From contig JAHZKF010000066.1 in the NCBI GenBank assembly GCA_022600575.1, positions 1 through 64,000 of the forward strand: a stretch of DNA of 64,000 nt, in the 5' to 3' direction. The DNA comes from Gammaproteobacteria bacterium (lineage in GTDB: Bacteria > Pseudomonadota > Gammaproteobacteria > Legionellales > Legionellaceae). Numbering within the stretch: position 1 is the stretch's first letter; each line of letters opens with the position of its first letter. Shown piece by piece: positions 27,203-35,998 of the stretch. A program made the position numbers and the translations under genes. The notes under the pieces were generated by a model, which did not search any database, had not been told where the DNA came from, and worked only from the letters and a program-made list of their open reading frames with translations.

Positions 27203-28408
27203 GTGCTTAATACAGCATATTCGGATTGGCCTCATTTCACCCAGGAAGAAGCAGACGCTACTCAAAGAGTATTATTGTCTAACCGTGTTAATGCATGGAC
27301 GGGCGATGAGTGTAAGCAATTTGAGCGTGAATTTGCGGAGTGGACCAATGTAGAACATGCCATTGCATTGATGAATGGAACGGTTGCATTAGAGCTCGCA
27401 TTAAAAGGTCTTAGTATTGGACCTGGGGATGAAGTGATTGTGACCTCTCGCTCTTTTATGGCTTCAGTCTCTTGTATAGTATCTGTAGGCGCGACACCTG
27501 TTTTTGCTGATGTAGACTGTGATTCTCAAAATATTACGGCGACAAGCATTCAAGCAGTATTGTCAGAAAAAACGCGAGCCATTATTTGTGTACATCTTGC
27601 AGGGTGGCCATGTGAAATGGATGATATTATGGCACTTTCTCGAGTGCATGGTTTATTTGTGATTGAAGATTGTGCGCAGGCGCATGGTGCTATATATAAA
27701 GATAGGCCTGTGGGCTCGATTGGACATGTAGCAGCGTGGTCATTTTGTCAAGATAAAATTATGACAACAGGTGGTGAAGGGGGCATGGTCACAACCAATG
27801 ATAAAAGGTTGTGGTTAAACATGTGGGCTTATAAAGATCATGGGAAATCATGGGATGCTGTTTTTAACTCTCAAAAGCAAGAAGGTTTTAAATGGGTTCA
27901 TGAGCAGTTTGGAACTAATTGGCGCATGACAGAAATGCAAGCTGCCATTGGACGTATTCAGTTAAAGCGCATGCCGATGTGGCATGCATCAAGGTTGGCG
28001 AATGCAAAAAAACTTTGGGCACTTGCATTGTGCTTACCAGGACTTCGAGTGCCAGCTTTACCTGAGTATATTGAGCATGCGGCTTATAAAGCATATGTTT
28101 TTTTGGTGTTAGAGCAGCTTAAAAAAGGTTGGACTAAAACGCGTGTTTTAAAAGCAATGCAGGAGCGAGGTGTGCCTTGCTATGCGGGGTCTTGCTCTGA
28201 GATATATCGAGAAAAAGCTTTTGATAATACACGTTTTAGGCCTCAAGAGCCTTGCGTGAACGCGCGTGAGTTAGGTGAGACAAGCTTAATGTTTTTGGTT
28301 CATCCAACCCTTACCGAAGATGAAATGGAGCGTACTTGTCAGGTGCTTCAAGAAACCATGTTGCTTGCAACAGGAAAAACAAATATGGAGCAATTATTGC
28401 CTGCTTGA
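27203..28408 (+). CDS. DegT/DnrJ/EryC1 aminotransferase, second copy
   Basis: This is a PLP-dependent sugar aminotransferase of 401 residues with a GTG start and a strong AGGAGGG at 27192-27198. It shows the family pattern: WTGDECKQFEREFAEW, ALMNGTVALELALKGL, GDEVIVTSRSFMAS, EDCAQAHGA and the PLP lysine in FCQDKIMTTGGEGGM near residue 184. Members with this SFCQDK variant are usually sugar 4-aminotransferases, such as PseC- or PglE-like enzymes acting on 4-keto sugars. Its product could be the acceptor for the NeuD-type acyltransferase two genes upstream. No matching 4,6-dehydratase lies in this block, so the keto-sugar may come from RmlB or from elsewhere. Confidence 0.88.
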   Translation: MLNTAYSDWPHFTQEEADATQRVLLSNRVNAWTGDECKQFEREFAEWTNVEHAIALMNGTVALELALKGLSIGPGDEVIVTSRSFMASVSCIVSVGATPVFADVDCDSQNITATSIQAVLSEKTRAIICVHLAGWPCEMDDIMALSRVHGLFVIEDCAQAHGAIYKDRPVGSIGHVAAWSFCQDKIMTTGGEGGMVTTNDKRLWLNMWAYKDHGKSWDAVFNSQKQEGFKWVHEQFGTNWRMTEMQAAIGRIQLKRMPMWHASRLANAKKLWALALCLPGLRVPALPEYIEHAAYKAYVFLVLEQLKKGWTKTRVLKAMQERGVPCYAGSCSEIYREKAFDNTRFRPQEPCVNARELGETSLMFLVHPTLTEDEMERTCQVLQETMLLATGKTNMEQLLPA

Positions 28409-28424
28409 TGTAACAGTTGTTACA
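28409..28424. promoter_or_regulatory. Dyad-symmetric operator-like site before manC
   Basis: TGTAACA (28409-28415) and TGTTACA (28418-28424) form a perfect inverted repeat around GT. It begins right after the aminotransferase stop and ends 36 bases before the manC ATG. A weak promoter could overlap it: TTGCCT at 28397-28402 and TACACT at 28421-28426 with an 18-base spacer. This layout would let a dimeric regulator block manC transcription. It could also be a small RNA hairpin. No known operator family is assigned. Confidence 0.35.
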
Positions 28425-28460
28425 CTATGCGCGATTTTTTAAAAAAGAGGCTCTTCATTC

Positions 28461-29888
28461 ATGCAGGTTTTTCCAGTGATTTTAGCGGGTGGCTCTGGAA
28501 CGCGATTGTGGCCTCTTTCGCGGAAAGATTTCCCAAAGCAATTTTTAAACTTGCATGGAGAGCATTCACTGCTTCAGCAAACCGTTTCACGTGCCCAAAA
28601 AATATTACACTCAAATATGATTGTTGTTGCGAATGAAGCACATTATTTTCTGTGTCAGGAGCAGCTTCGAGATTTTGATTTAACGTATTTGCTTGAACCT
28701 TGTTTGCGTAATACGGCTCCTGCGATTGCATGTGCTGCGCATCATGCCTTGAAAGTGGGAGGGGAAGATGCGACTTTGCTTGTATTGCCATCAGACCACT
28801 GGATTAAAGACGAAGTCTTATGGGGGGAGGCGATGCAAAGGGCAATTGATTTTGTACACGCTTCTCCTGCTATGGTTACATTTGGAGTAAAACCAACCAG
28901 TCCTAAGACGGGATATGGTTATATTGATGTTGGATCATTACTGGCTGACGGGGTGCATCGTATTATACGGTTTCGTGAAAAACCGACACTTGAAGTGGCA
29001 AAGGCATGCATTAAAAGTGGTGTTTCATATTGGAATAGCGGAATGTTTGTATGTCGCGCAAAGACTTACCTTGAAGAGTTGTCGCAATTTGAGCCTGAAT
29101 TATTTGTTCATTCTGAGCGGGCTTATCAAAGCGCTCATCAGCAACACGATTATTTTCGTTTGGATGAGGCAGCGTTCACAAGTTGTCGTGCTGAATCGAT
29201 TGATTACGCCATCATGGAAAAAACGACACGTGCAGTAGTCGTTCCGATGGACATTGCATGGAACGATTTAGGCAGCTGGACAGCAGTTGCTGAGACAAAC
29301 GAGTCGGATGCTCATCATAATGTGTTGCAAGGCAAAGCAATTGTTGAAAAAAGCGAGGGATGTTTGATTCGAAGTGAGGACACACTTGTTACTGCTTTAG
29401 GTGTGCGAGATCAAATTATTGTGGCGACACGCGATGCCATTTTGGTGGCGGATAAAAAATATGCTGAACAGGTTAAGGATTTAGTTGTATCCCTTGAAGA
29501 AGAACATCAAGTGCTTGCACAGGCACATACATGTACAAAGCGTCCTTGGGGAACCTTTGAGGTGCTAGCCGAAGGTAAAGCGTTTAAGGTGAAGCGGTTA
29601 ATGCTAAAGCCGGGCGCTAAAATTTCATTACAACGTCATGAAAAGCGTGCTGAACATTGGGTTGTTGTTGCCGGTGTTGCAGAGGTAGTGAATGGGGAAG
29701 ATGTATTTCAACTTCAAGTGAACCAGTCAACTTATATTGCGCCTAAAACCATACACCGTTTAAGTAATCCTACAGATGTGCCACTTTATGTGATTGAAGT
29801 ACAAAGTGGCGTTTACTTAGGTGAGGATGATATCACCCGTTATGAAGATGTGTATGCACGTAAAACAGTCTCGGTAATAGAGGCTTAA
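28461..29888 (+). CDS. manC: Mannose-1-phosphate guanylyltransferase / mannose-6-phosphate isomerase
   Basis: This 475-residue bifunctional type II enzyme (ManC/AlgA/XanB) makes GDP-mannose and may also isomerise fructose 6-phosphate to mannose 6-phosphate. The N-terminal nucleotidyltransferase domain has VILAGGSGTRLWPLSRKDFPKQF at 6-28 and REKP. The C-terminal cupin isomerase domain has RPWGTFEVL, KPGAKISLQRHEKRAEHWVVVAG and QSTYIAPKTIHRLSNP. GDP-mannose would feed mannose or deoxysugar branches of the glycan. It ends the + strand polysaccharide run; its stop overlaps the stop of a convergent small lipoprotein gene by two bases. Confidence 0.94.
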   Translation: MQVFPVILAGGSGTRLWPLSRKDFPKQFLNLHGEHSLLQQTVSRAQKILHSNMIVVANEAHYFLCQEQLRDFDLTYLLEPCLRNTAPAIACAAHHALKVGGEDATLLVLPSDHWIKDEVLWGEAMQRAIDFVHASPAMVTFGVKPTSPKTGYGYIDVGSLLADGVHRIIRFREKPTLEVAKACIKSGVSYWNSGMFVCRAKTYLEELSQFEPELFVHSERAYQSAHQQHDYFRLDEAAFTSCRAESIDYAIMEKTTRAVVVPMDIAWNDLGSWTAVAETNESDAHHNVLQGKAIVEKSEGCLIRSEDTLVTALGVRDQIIVATRDAILVADKKYAEQVKDLVVSLEEEHQVLAQAHTCTKRPWGTFEVLAEGKAFKVKRLMLKPGAKISLQRHEKRAEHWVVVAGVAEVVNGEDVFQLQVNQSTYIAPKTIHRLSNPTDVPLYVIEVQSGVYLGEDDITRYEDVYARKTVSVIEA

Positions 29889-30052
29889 AAACTCATTACC
29901 CCTATACCCACCCCTGTACCAAAGTAGGTTCCACGTGTTTGTTTGATATCTGTTTTTTTTGTGTTCGTATTTGTTGTATTGGCTTGGGTTGTTGCGCAGC
30001 CCACAAGACTTACTGTGCTTACAAGGCATAAAATAAGTAAATATTTCTTCAT
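29885..30052 (-). CDS. Very small lipoprotein (55 residues)
   Basis: This short gene encodes a basic N-terminus (MKKYLLILCLVST), a hydrophobic stretch and the lipobox LVGC with the lipidated cysteine at residue 19. The mature part is a threonine/asparagine/lysine-rich linker and a C-terminal glycine-rich segment, GTYFGTGVGIGVMSF. GGAGAG lies just before the ATG, which supports the call. It should be an outer- or inner-membrane lipoprotein of about 37 mature residues. No family is recognised. It overlaps the manC stop and diverges from dapA, so it has its own promoter region at 30053-30190. Confidence 0.65.
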   Translation of the reverse strand: MKKYLLILCLVSTVSLVGCATTQANTTNTNTKKTDIKQTRGTYFGTGVGIGVMSF

Positions 30053-30192
30053 TAGTCTCTCCTTTTTTTTGAGTGTAGCTTATATTTGATCAAATTGTGT
30101 ATTATTTGGTTTATATGGGGCGATGACTATTGAGAAGCAGCGTTGCTGTCGGTACTATGTAAAAGATATGTTTTGTGATTGGGAGAGCGCTT

Positions 30193-31065
30193 GTGTTTCG
30201 AGGGAGTATGGTTGCATTGGTCACACCGATGCAAAATGGGGAGCTAGATTTAGAGCGCTTAAGAGCATTGGTTGAATATCATATTGGTGCGGGCACGCAT
30301 GCACTGGTTGCTGCAGGAACAACTGGTGAGTCAGGTACATTGTCATATGATGAAAAATGTACTGTGATTAAAACGGTGATTGAGGCAGCCTCTGAGCGTG
30401 TGCCTGTGATTGCAGGAACGGCCGCTAATGCCACGCAGGACTGTATGAAATTGACAGAAGCTGCTATGGAGTTAGGTGCGCATGCGGCTTTAATTATGAC
30501 GCCTGCTTATATTAAGCCCACACAAGAAGGTTTGTATCAGCACTATAAAGCGATTGCTGAGGCTGTGCATATACCGATTATCTTATATAATGTTCCGGGC
30601 AGAACTGCGTGTGATTTATTACCTGAAACAGTAATAAAGCTTGCTGATATCTCAAATATTATTGGTATTAAAGAAGCAACAGGAGATATGACGCGCCTAG
30701 AAATGCTTGTTCGAGAGGCTGACGGACGGCTTGATGTGTATAGTGGAGATGATCCAACAGCAGCAGGTTGGATTTTAAAGGGTGCAAAAGGTGTGATTTC
30801 AGTGACAGCCAATGTCGCACCTAAACAGATGGTAGCGCTTGTAGAGGCAGCACTGGATAGAGATGAGGAGTTAACAGCGAAGTTGCAAGCGGCATTATTG
30901 CCTTTGCATGAGGGACTTTTTGTGGAGGCTAACCCTATTCCTTCTAAGTGGGCGCTTGCAGAAATGGGTTTGATACGGAATGAGTTACGCTTGCCGTTAA
31001 CGTCACTTGCCTCTCAATATCATGCGGGCCTTAGTGTTATATTGCGTGGGTTAGATTTAATTTAA
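30193..31065 (+). CDS. dapA: 4-hydroxy-tetrahydrodipicolinate synthase
   Basis: DapA condenses pyruvate with aspartate semialdehyde in the lysine and diaminopimelate pathway, supplying meso-DAP for peptidoglycan. The protein (290 residues; E. coli 292) has VALVTPM at the N-terminus, GTTGESGTL, the [11 protein letters not shown] loop with the catalytic tyrosine and the Schiff-base lysine in [11 protein letters not shown] 30193 is chosen because GGAGAG at 30182-30187 precedes it and the resulting N-terminus ([11 protein letters not shown]) matches the family; an in-frame GTG at 30175 is less likely. A BamC-like lipoprotein follows, as in the dapA-bamC order of other gammaproteobacteria. Confidence 0.95.
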   Translation: MFRGSMVALVTPMQNGELDLERLRALVEYHIGAGTHALVAAGTTGESGTLSYDEKCTVIKTVIEAASERVPVIAGTAANATQDCMKLTEAAMELGAHAALIMTPAYIKPTQEGLYQHYKAIAEAVHIPIILYNVPGRTACDLLPETVIKLADISNIIGIKEATGDMTRLEMLVREADGRLDVYSGDDPTAAGWILKGAKGVISVTANVAPKQMVALVEAALDRDEELTAKLQAALLPLHEGLFVEANPIPSKWALAEMGLIRNELRLPLTSLASQYHAGLSVILRGLDLI

Positions 31066-31076
31066 GGGGTTTTTTT

Positions 31077-31331
31077 GTGAAGCAAATTTTAGTGTTATTA
31101 ATTGGTGCTTTTGGCGTGTCAGCTTGCTCAATGCCATTTGAAGAGCCCATTCATACAGCATGGTCAGTGCCATTTGCAACGAATGATAAAACGCAGTATT
31201 TGGAAAGTAAAAATGCACCGGATTTGGTGGTTGAAAAGCCACTGACAAAGGCGAACATGAGTGGTTTTTACCGGTTGCCACCAGCACCAAAGAACCCTAA
31301 AGTAGATGTGTTACCTCCTGTAGAGAGATAG
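31077..31331 (+). CDS. Short BamC-like lipoprotein
   Basis: This 84-residue lipoprotein has a signal peptide ending in the lipobox GVSAC (Cys17) and a GTG start 11 bases after dapA. The mature part contains YLESKNAPDLVVEKPLTKA followed by GFYRLPPAP, which resembles the unstructured N-terminal 'lasso' of BamC (NlpB) that wraps around BamD. The two globular helix-grip domains of the ~344-residue E. coli BamC are missing, with a stop codon right after the lasso. Position after dapA is the conserved position of bamC. I infer a minimal BamC acting with the outer-membrane Bam complex. Similarity is short, so this stays tentative. Confidence 0.6.
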   Translation: MKQILVLLIGAFGVSACSMPFEEPIHTAWSVPFATNDKTQYLESKNAPDLVVEKPLTKANMSGFYRLPPAPKNPKVDVLPPVER

Positions 31332-31333
31332 AC

Positions 31334-32140
31334 ATGCAGAAAATACGGTTACCGATTGGCGTATTTGACTCAGGGATGGGGGGATTAACAGTTCTTCGAG
31401 CTTTACGTGCGAAGTTACCGGGTGAGTCGTTTATTTATTTGGGTGATACTGCACGCTTGCCTTACGGGACTAAAAGTACAGAAACGGTTCGGCAGTACGC
31501 AACACAGATGGCCCGTATTTTAGTTGAGCGTCAAATCAAAGCGTTGGTGGTCGCTTGTAATACGGCGAGTACCGCAGCATTGTCACATTTAGTTCAGATA
31601 TTACCGGATATACCGGTTATTGGTGTGATTGAACCAGGCGCGCAAGCCGTAGTCCGTGCGACAGATAATCATCGGGTGATGGTGCTTGCAACAGAAACGA
31701 CGGTGGCGAGCAAAGCCTATCAAACTTTAATTCAGGCAGCATTACCTGATGTGATGATTCAAGCGCGTGCAAGTAGCTTATTAGTTGCATTAGCGGAAGA
31801 AGGCATGGTTGATAACCAAATTGCGGAATCAGTACTTTTACATTATTTATCAGAACGTACCGATGAAGATACCATCCTTTTAGGCTGCACACATTTTCCT
31901 GTGTTCAAACCACTTTTGAAGGCGTTGTTGCCTAAAGCTGTGAATGTGGTTGATTCAGCTGAGGCAACAGCGGATGTAGTTGAAAAAACATTAAAAAAAT
32001 CCAAACTTTTAAATACCAAAAGCTCTAAAGGAAAGGTACATTATTTGGTAACAGATTCGGTTGAGCGCTTTGAATCGATAGGCGAGATTTTTTTAAGCGA
32101 AACGCTAAATCATGCAGCTGTTGAATTGGTGGATGTATGA
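31334..32140 (+). CDS. murI: Glutamate racemase
   Basis: MurI makes D-glutamate for the peptidoglycan stem peptide. The protein (268 residues) has GVFDSGMGGLTVLRAL at 8-23, GDTARLPYGTKS, the first catalytic cysteine in VACNTASTAAL and the second in LLGCTHFP. It starts two bases after the lipoprotein stop and overlaps murF by four bases (ATGA). A racemase in the position before murF is unusual, since murE normally sits there. Confidence 0.95.
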   Translation: MQKIRLPIGVFDSGMGGLTVLRALRAKLPGESFIYLGDTARLPYGTKSTETVRQYATQMARILVERQIKALVVACNTASTAALSHLVQILPDIPVIGVIEPGAQAVVRATDNHRVMVLATETTVASKAYQTLIQAALPDVMIQARASSLLVALAEEGMVDNQIAESVLLHYLSERTDEDTILLGCTHFPVFKPLLKALLPKAVNVVDSAEATADVVEKTLKKSKLLNTKSSKGKVHYLVTDSVERFESIGEIFLSETLNHAAVELVDV

Positions 32141-33471
32141 GTTTAGGCTTAGCTGAAATTGAACGGGTACTGGGTTTACCTGTTCACGATGATATTGTCA
32201 TAACAGGTGTTTCAATCGATACAAGAACGCTCGCGCCAGGTAACTTATTTGTTGCATTTCGGGGGGAGCAGGTTGACGGGCATACGTTTATTTCAGAAGC
32301 AATCAAGTGTGGTGCTGCAGCCATTCTGTGTATTGATCCACAAGTTAATCTTGACGTTCCCGTTCTTGTTTATCCGAATTTAGAAGAAGCACTTGCTTTG
32401 ATAGCAACAGCCTATAGAGCCAAATTCTCTTGTCCTGTGGTGGCTTTAACAGGGAGCAACGGTAAGACAACCGTTAAAGAAATGTTAGCAGCTATTTTAC
32501 CTGATAATACGTTTGTAACGCCTGGTAATTGGAACAATCACCTAGGCGTGCCATTGAGTGTATTGCAGTTGACGCCCTTACATCAAACTGCGGTGTTTGA
32601 GTTAGGTGCTAATCATGCAGGTGAAATTGAACATACGGTTCAGATTGTTAAGCCGGATGTAGCATTGATTAACAATATAGGACCGGCACATATTGAAGGA
32701 TTTGGTTCACTTGATGGTACAGCAAAGGCTAAAGGTGAAATTTATCAGGGTTTAATGTCTAAAGGCACTGCAATTGTTAATGCTGATGATGCATATGCGC
32801 ATTTTTGGGATGATGTGATTCAAGACAGGCGCGTGTTACGTTTTTCTAGTATAGATTTGAAAGCAGATGTATATGCAACGGATATTCAATTAGATATACA
32901 AGGGGTGACATTTACGCTGGTGACACCATCTGCACAAGTATTGGTAACGCTTCAGGTGCCAGGCATGCACCATGTTCAAAATGCATTGGCAGCAGCAGCA
33001 GTGGCCGTGGCCTTGGATATTAAAATAGATGAGATTGCAAAAGGACTTGCACAGTTTTCAGGGGTTTCAGGGCGTCTGACGCCTAAAAAGACCTCAGTTG
33101 GTGCTGTGATTTTAGATGATACTTATAATGCAAATTTAAACTCAGTACTGACAGGTATTAATGTACTGGCTTCTTACCCAGGAAGACGTATTTTAGTTCT
33201 TGGAGATATGGGAGAATTAGGTGAATATGCGTATGCGCACCATACATCTGTAGGTGAGACAGCAAAGCTTAAAGGCATTGATGTGCTGCTAACCTGTGGG
33301 AAGATAAGTGAAGCAGCAACAGAGGCCTTTGGTGATGCAGCGCAGCATTTTGATAATCGGGCTGCTTTACTTGAAGTATTAAGACCTGAATTAGATGAAA
33401 AAACAACTGTGTTGGTGAAAGGGTCGCGGTCGAGCGCGATGGAGCAGGTGGTTCAAAGTTTGCTTGGATAA
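32137..33471 (+). CDS. murF: UDP-MurNAc-tripeptide--D-Ala-D-Ala ligase
   Basis: MurF adds D-Ala-D-Ala to UDP-MurNAc-tripeptide. The 444-residue protein has the Mur ligase N-terminal domain (SIDTRTLAPGNLFVAFRGE), the ATP loop ALTGSNGKTTVKEML at about 103-117, WNNHLGVPLS and the C-terminal ILDDTYNANLNS. It is coupled to murI by a four-base overlap. It is followed by 60 bases and then mraY, the usual partner. Confidence 0.95.
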   Translation: MSLGLAEIERVLGLPVHDDIVITGVSIDTRTLAPGNLFVAFRGEQVDGHTFISEAIKCGAAAILCIDPQVNLDVPVLVYPNLEEALALIATAYRAKFSCPVVALTGSNGKTTVKEMLAAILPDNTFVTPGNWNNHLGVPLSVLQLTPLHQTAVFELGANHAGEIEHTVQIVKPDVALINNIGPAHIEGFGSLDGTAKAKGEIYQGLMSKGTAIVNADDAYAHFWDDVIQDRRVLRFSSIDLKADVYATDIQLDIQGVTFTLVTPSAQVLVTLQVPGMHHVQNALAAAAVAVALDIKIDEIAKGLAQFSGVSGRLTPKKTSVGAVILDDTYNANLNSVLTGINVLASYPGRRILVLGDMGELGEYAYAHHTSVGETAKLKGIDVLLTCGKISEAATEAFGDAAQHFDNRAALLEVLRPELDEKTTVLVKGSRSSAMEQVVQSLLG

Positions 33472-33531
33472 CGTTGTTTATCTTGTGCTATGCTTTGCCC
33501 CATTTTTCTTGTTCAACTTAGGATAGCGAAC

Positions 33532-34617
33532 ATGCTTTATTGGATAACACAGTTGTTTCAAAGTGAGTACCACATATTAAGAGTATTTCAGTACCTGACG
33601 TTTCGTTCTATTTTGGCAGCCCTTACGGCTTTAATTGTCGCTTTGTGTTGCGGTCCTGTCATGATTAGGTGGTTGAATCGTTTGCAAATAGGACAAACGG
33701 TTCGAGATGACGGGCCTGAAACACATTTGTCAAAAGCAGGTACGCCTACAATGGGTGGGGTTCTCATTTTGTTTTCTGTCACTGTGAGTTGTTTGCTGTG
33801 GGGGCATTTGACGCAACCTAACTTGTGGATTGTTCTATTCGTTACACTTGGATTTGGTTTGGTGGGCTGGGTAGATGATTATAGAAAGCTGGTTCTAAAA
33901 AACACAAAAGGTTTATCAGCCCGGAAAAAGTTTTTTTGGCAGTCGATGATTGCTCTTACGGCAGCTGTATATTTGTATAGTCAGGCCTCTTTCCCTATTC
34001 ATACACAACTAACAGTGCCATTTTTGAAAGATTGTCTGTTACCGCTTGGCATAGGATTCCCTATTTTGGCATATCTTGTGATTGTGGGGGCCAGTAATGC
34101 GGTTAATCTAACGGATGGGTTAGATGGTTTGGCAACAGTGCCAACGGTGATGGTCGCAGGTGCTCTAGGCATATTTGCTTATGCTTCAGGGAATGCTATT
34201 TATGCGCAATATTTATCGATTCCTTTTGTACCTAATACGGGTGAACTTACTATTTTTTGTTCATCAATCGTTGGCGCAGGTTTAGGTTTTCTTTGGTATA
34301 ACACCTACCCTGCACAAGTATTTATGGGGGATGTCGGCTCATTATCGTTAGGTGCTGCCTTAGGAATCGTTGCTGTGATTATTCGGCAAGAATTAGTGCT
34401 CTTTATTATGGGCGGGCTTTTTGTGCTGGAAACGCTTTCGGTTGTGATACAGGTGTTATATTTTAAAGCCTCAGGGGGAAAGCGTGTTTTTCGAATGGCG
34501 CCTTTGCATCATCATTTTGAACTAAAGGGTTGGGCTGAGCCAAAAGTGATTGTTCGCTTTTGGATTATGACGGTTATTTTTGTTTTGTGCGGTCTTGCAA
34601 CGCTTAAACTTCGTTAA
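33532..34617 (+). CDS. mraY: Phospho-MurNAc-pentapeptide transferase
   Basis: MraY makes lipid I by moving phospho-MurNAc-pentapeptide to undecaprenyl phosphate in the inner membrane. The 361-residue, ten-helix protein has [14 protein letters not shown], the family motif [14 protein letters not shown], the catalytic [15 protein letters not shown] and the HHHFEL signature near the C-terminus. ATG 33532 is chosen over an upstream in-frame ATG at 33490 because the resulting N-terminus (LYWITQLF) matches the family and AGGA precedes it. Confidence 0.95.
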   Translation: MLYWITQLFQSEYHILRVFQYLTFRSILAALTALIVALCCGPVMIRWLNRLQIGQTVRDDGPETHLSKAGTPTMGGVLILFSVTVSCLLWGHLTQPNLWIVLFVTLGFGLVGWVDDYRKLVLKNTKGLSARKKFFWQSMIALTAAVYLYSQASFPIHTQLTVPFLKDCLLPLGIGFPILAYLVIVGASNAVNLTDGLDGLATVPTVMVAGALGIFAYASGNAIYAQYLSIPFVPNTGELTIFCSSIVGAGLGFLWYNTYPAQVFMGDVGSLSLGAALGIVAVIIRQELVLFIMGGLFVLETLSVVIQVLYFKASGGKRVFRMAPLHHHFELKGWAEPKVIVRFWIMTVIFVLCGLATLKLR

Positions 34618-34642
34618 TGACACTGGGGTTTTGGAGGGAGGC

Positions 34643-35998
34643 ATGAAACGTTTGGTTTTAATTGTGGGGCTTGGTAAAACAGGTCTTTCGGTTGCACGCT
34701 ATCTTCAGTATAAAGGTATCGCATTCTCCATGTTTGATACACGAAAAGAGCCGCTAGGTCTTGATGCGTTTCGTGTGGAATTTCCAGATGTTTCGGTTTT
34801 TTTAGGCGATTACCCTGATGATGAGTGGGATGAAATAACCCGTATTGTTTGTAGTCCTGGAGTTTCACTTGATATTGCATTGATAGCAGCTGCGCGTAAG
34901 CGTAATATCTTAGTTGAAAGTGATATTGATTGTTTTGCACGAGAGATATCAGCCCCTGTGGTTGCGATTACAGGAACGAATGGTAAGTCTACCGTAACAA
35001 CTTTATTAGGGGAGATGGCGAGTGCTGCGGGGCGTTCTGTTGGGGTTGCGGGTAATATAGGAACCCCCGTTTTAGAGCGCCTACAGGATATAGATTTAGC
35101 TCAGTCAATTGACTTGTGGGTGCTTGAGCTTTCGAGTTTTCAGTTAGAAATTACACATGCGTTGCAACCTATTGCCGCAACTTTTTTGAATCTTTCAGAC
35201 GATCACTTAGATAGACACCATGATGAGGCTTCATATTGTGCGGCAAAACAGCGAGTGTATCGTGGGGGAGGTACCCTTTTGTTTAATCGGGACGATGCAG
35301 CTACTTATCCTGATGAAAGATACCTTAAAGCAGGTGTAAACCTACAGAGTTATGGTCGGGGTGTTCCTAAAGTAGACGAATGGGGTTTTGTTTTAGATGA
35401 AAACGAGGTGTACTGGTTAGCTCATGGAGAACAACTCATCTTGTCGATAGAGCAATTAGGAATTCAAGGTATACATAATGCTTTGAATGCACTGGCAGCA
35501 CTAGCACTTGCAGAAGTAATTGGGTTACCAATTGAAACCTCTGTTCAAGTGTTAAAAGCATTTAAAGGGTTGCCACATCGTTGTCAAGTAATACGTAAAT
35601 TGGATGATGTGACATGGATTGATGATTCAAAGGGGACTAATGTTGGTTCCACTGAGTCAGCCATTCAAGGATTTGGACCTTTGTTTAAAGGAAAACTGAT
35701 TTTGATTGCCGGCGGTCAGGGAAAGGGCGCTGATTTTCGGGTGTTACGAGCATCATTGCAAGCCCACGTGCGCGTTTTGGTTTTAATTGGTGAAGATGCA
35801 GCGTTATTAGCAGAGGCTTTAGGTGATTTGGCAGAAGTGATCTATGCACAATCAATGGAAGAGGCCGTCCATTTTGCAAAAGCGCATGCCCAGTCAGGAG
35901 ATGCGGTTATTTTATCCCCTGCTTGCGCAAGTTTTGATTTGTTTCGTGATTTCAATCATCGTGGGGAGGTATTTACCAATCTTGTGGAGGCCTTGTGA
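34643..35998 (+). CDS. murD: UDP-MurNAc-L-Ala--D-Glu ligase
   Basis: MurD adds D-glutamate to UDP-MurNAc-L-alanine, using the product of MurI encoded 2.5 kb upstream. The 451-residue protein starts KRLVLIVGLGKTGLSVARYL, with the ATP loop ITGTNGKSTVTTLLGE near 110-125, ELSSFQLE, and the C-terminal LSPACASFDLFRDFNHRGEVF signature. ATG 34643 has an excellent GGAGGGAGG at 34633-34641, which settles the start over longer in-frame options. The stop overlaps the ftsW start. Confidence 0.95.
   Translation: MKRLVLIVGLGKTGLSVARYLQYKGIAFSMFDTRKEPLGLDAFRVEFPDVSVFLGDYPDDEWDEITRIVCSPGVSLDIALIAAARKRNILVESDIDCFAREISAPVVAITGTNGKSTVTTLLGEMASAAGRSVGVAGNIGTPVLERLQDIDLAQSIDLWVLELSSFQLEITHALQPIAATFLNLSDDHLDRHHDEASYCAAKQRVYRGGGTLLFNRDDAATYPDERYLKAGVNLQSYGRGVPKVDEWGFVLDENEVYWLAHGEQLILSIEQLGIQGIHNALNALAALALAEVIGLPIETSVQVLKAFKGLPHRCQVIRKLDDVTWIDDSKGTNVGSTESAIQGFGPLFKGKLILIAGGQGKGADFRVLRASLQAHVRVLVLIGEDAALLAEALGDLAEVIYAQSMEEAVHFAKAHAQSGDAVILSPACASFDLFRDFNHRGEVFTNLVEAL

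Noticed and set aside
28409..28424. TyrR-type box
   Set aside because: The half-sites resemble TGTAAA/TTTACA, but the spacing is two bases too short and manC has no link to aromatic amino acids.
29817..30029. 70-residue open frame on the - strand near the manC end
   Set aside because: It is in a different frame from the 55-residue lipoprotein in the same place; the lipoprotein has a lipobox and ribosome-binding site, this one has neither.
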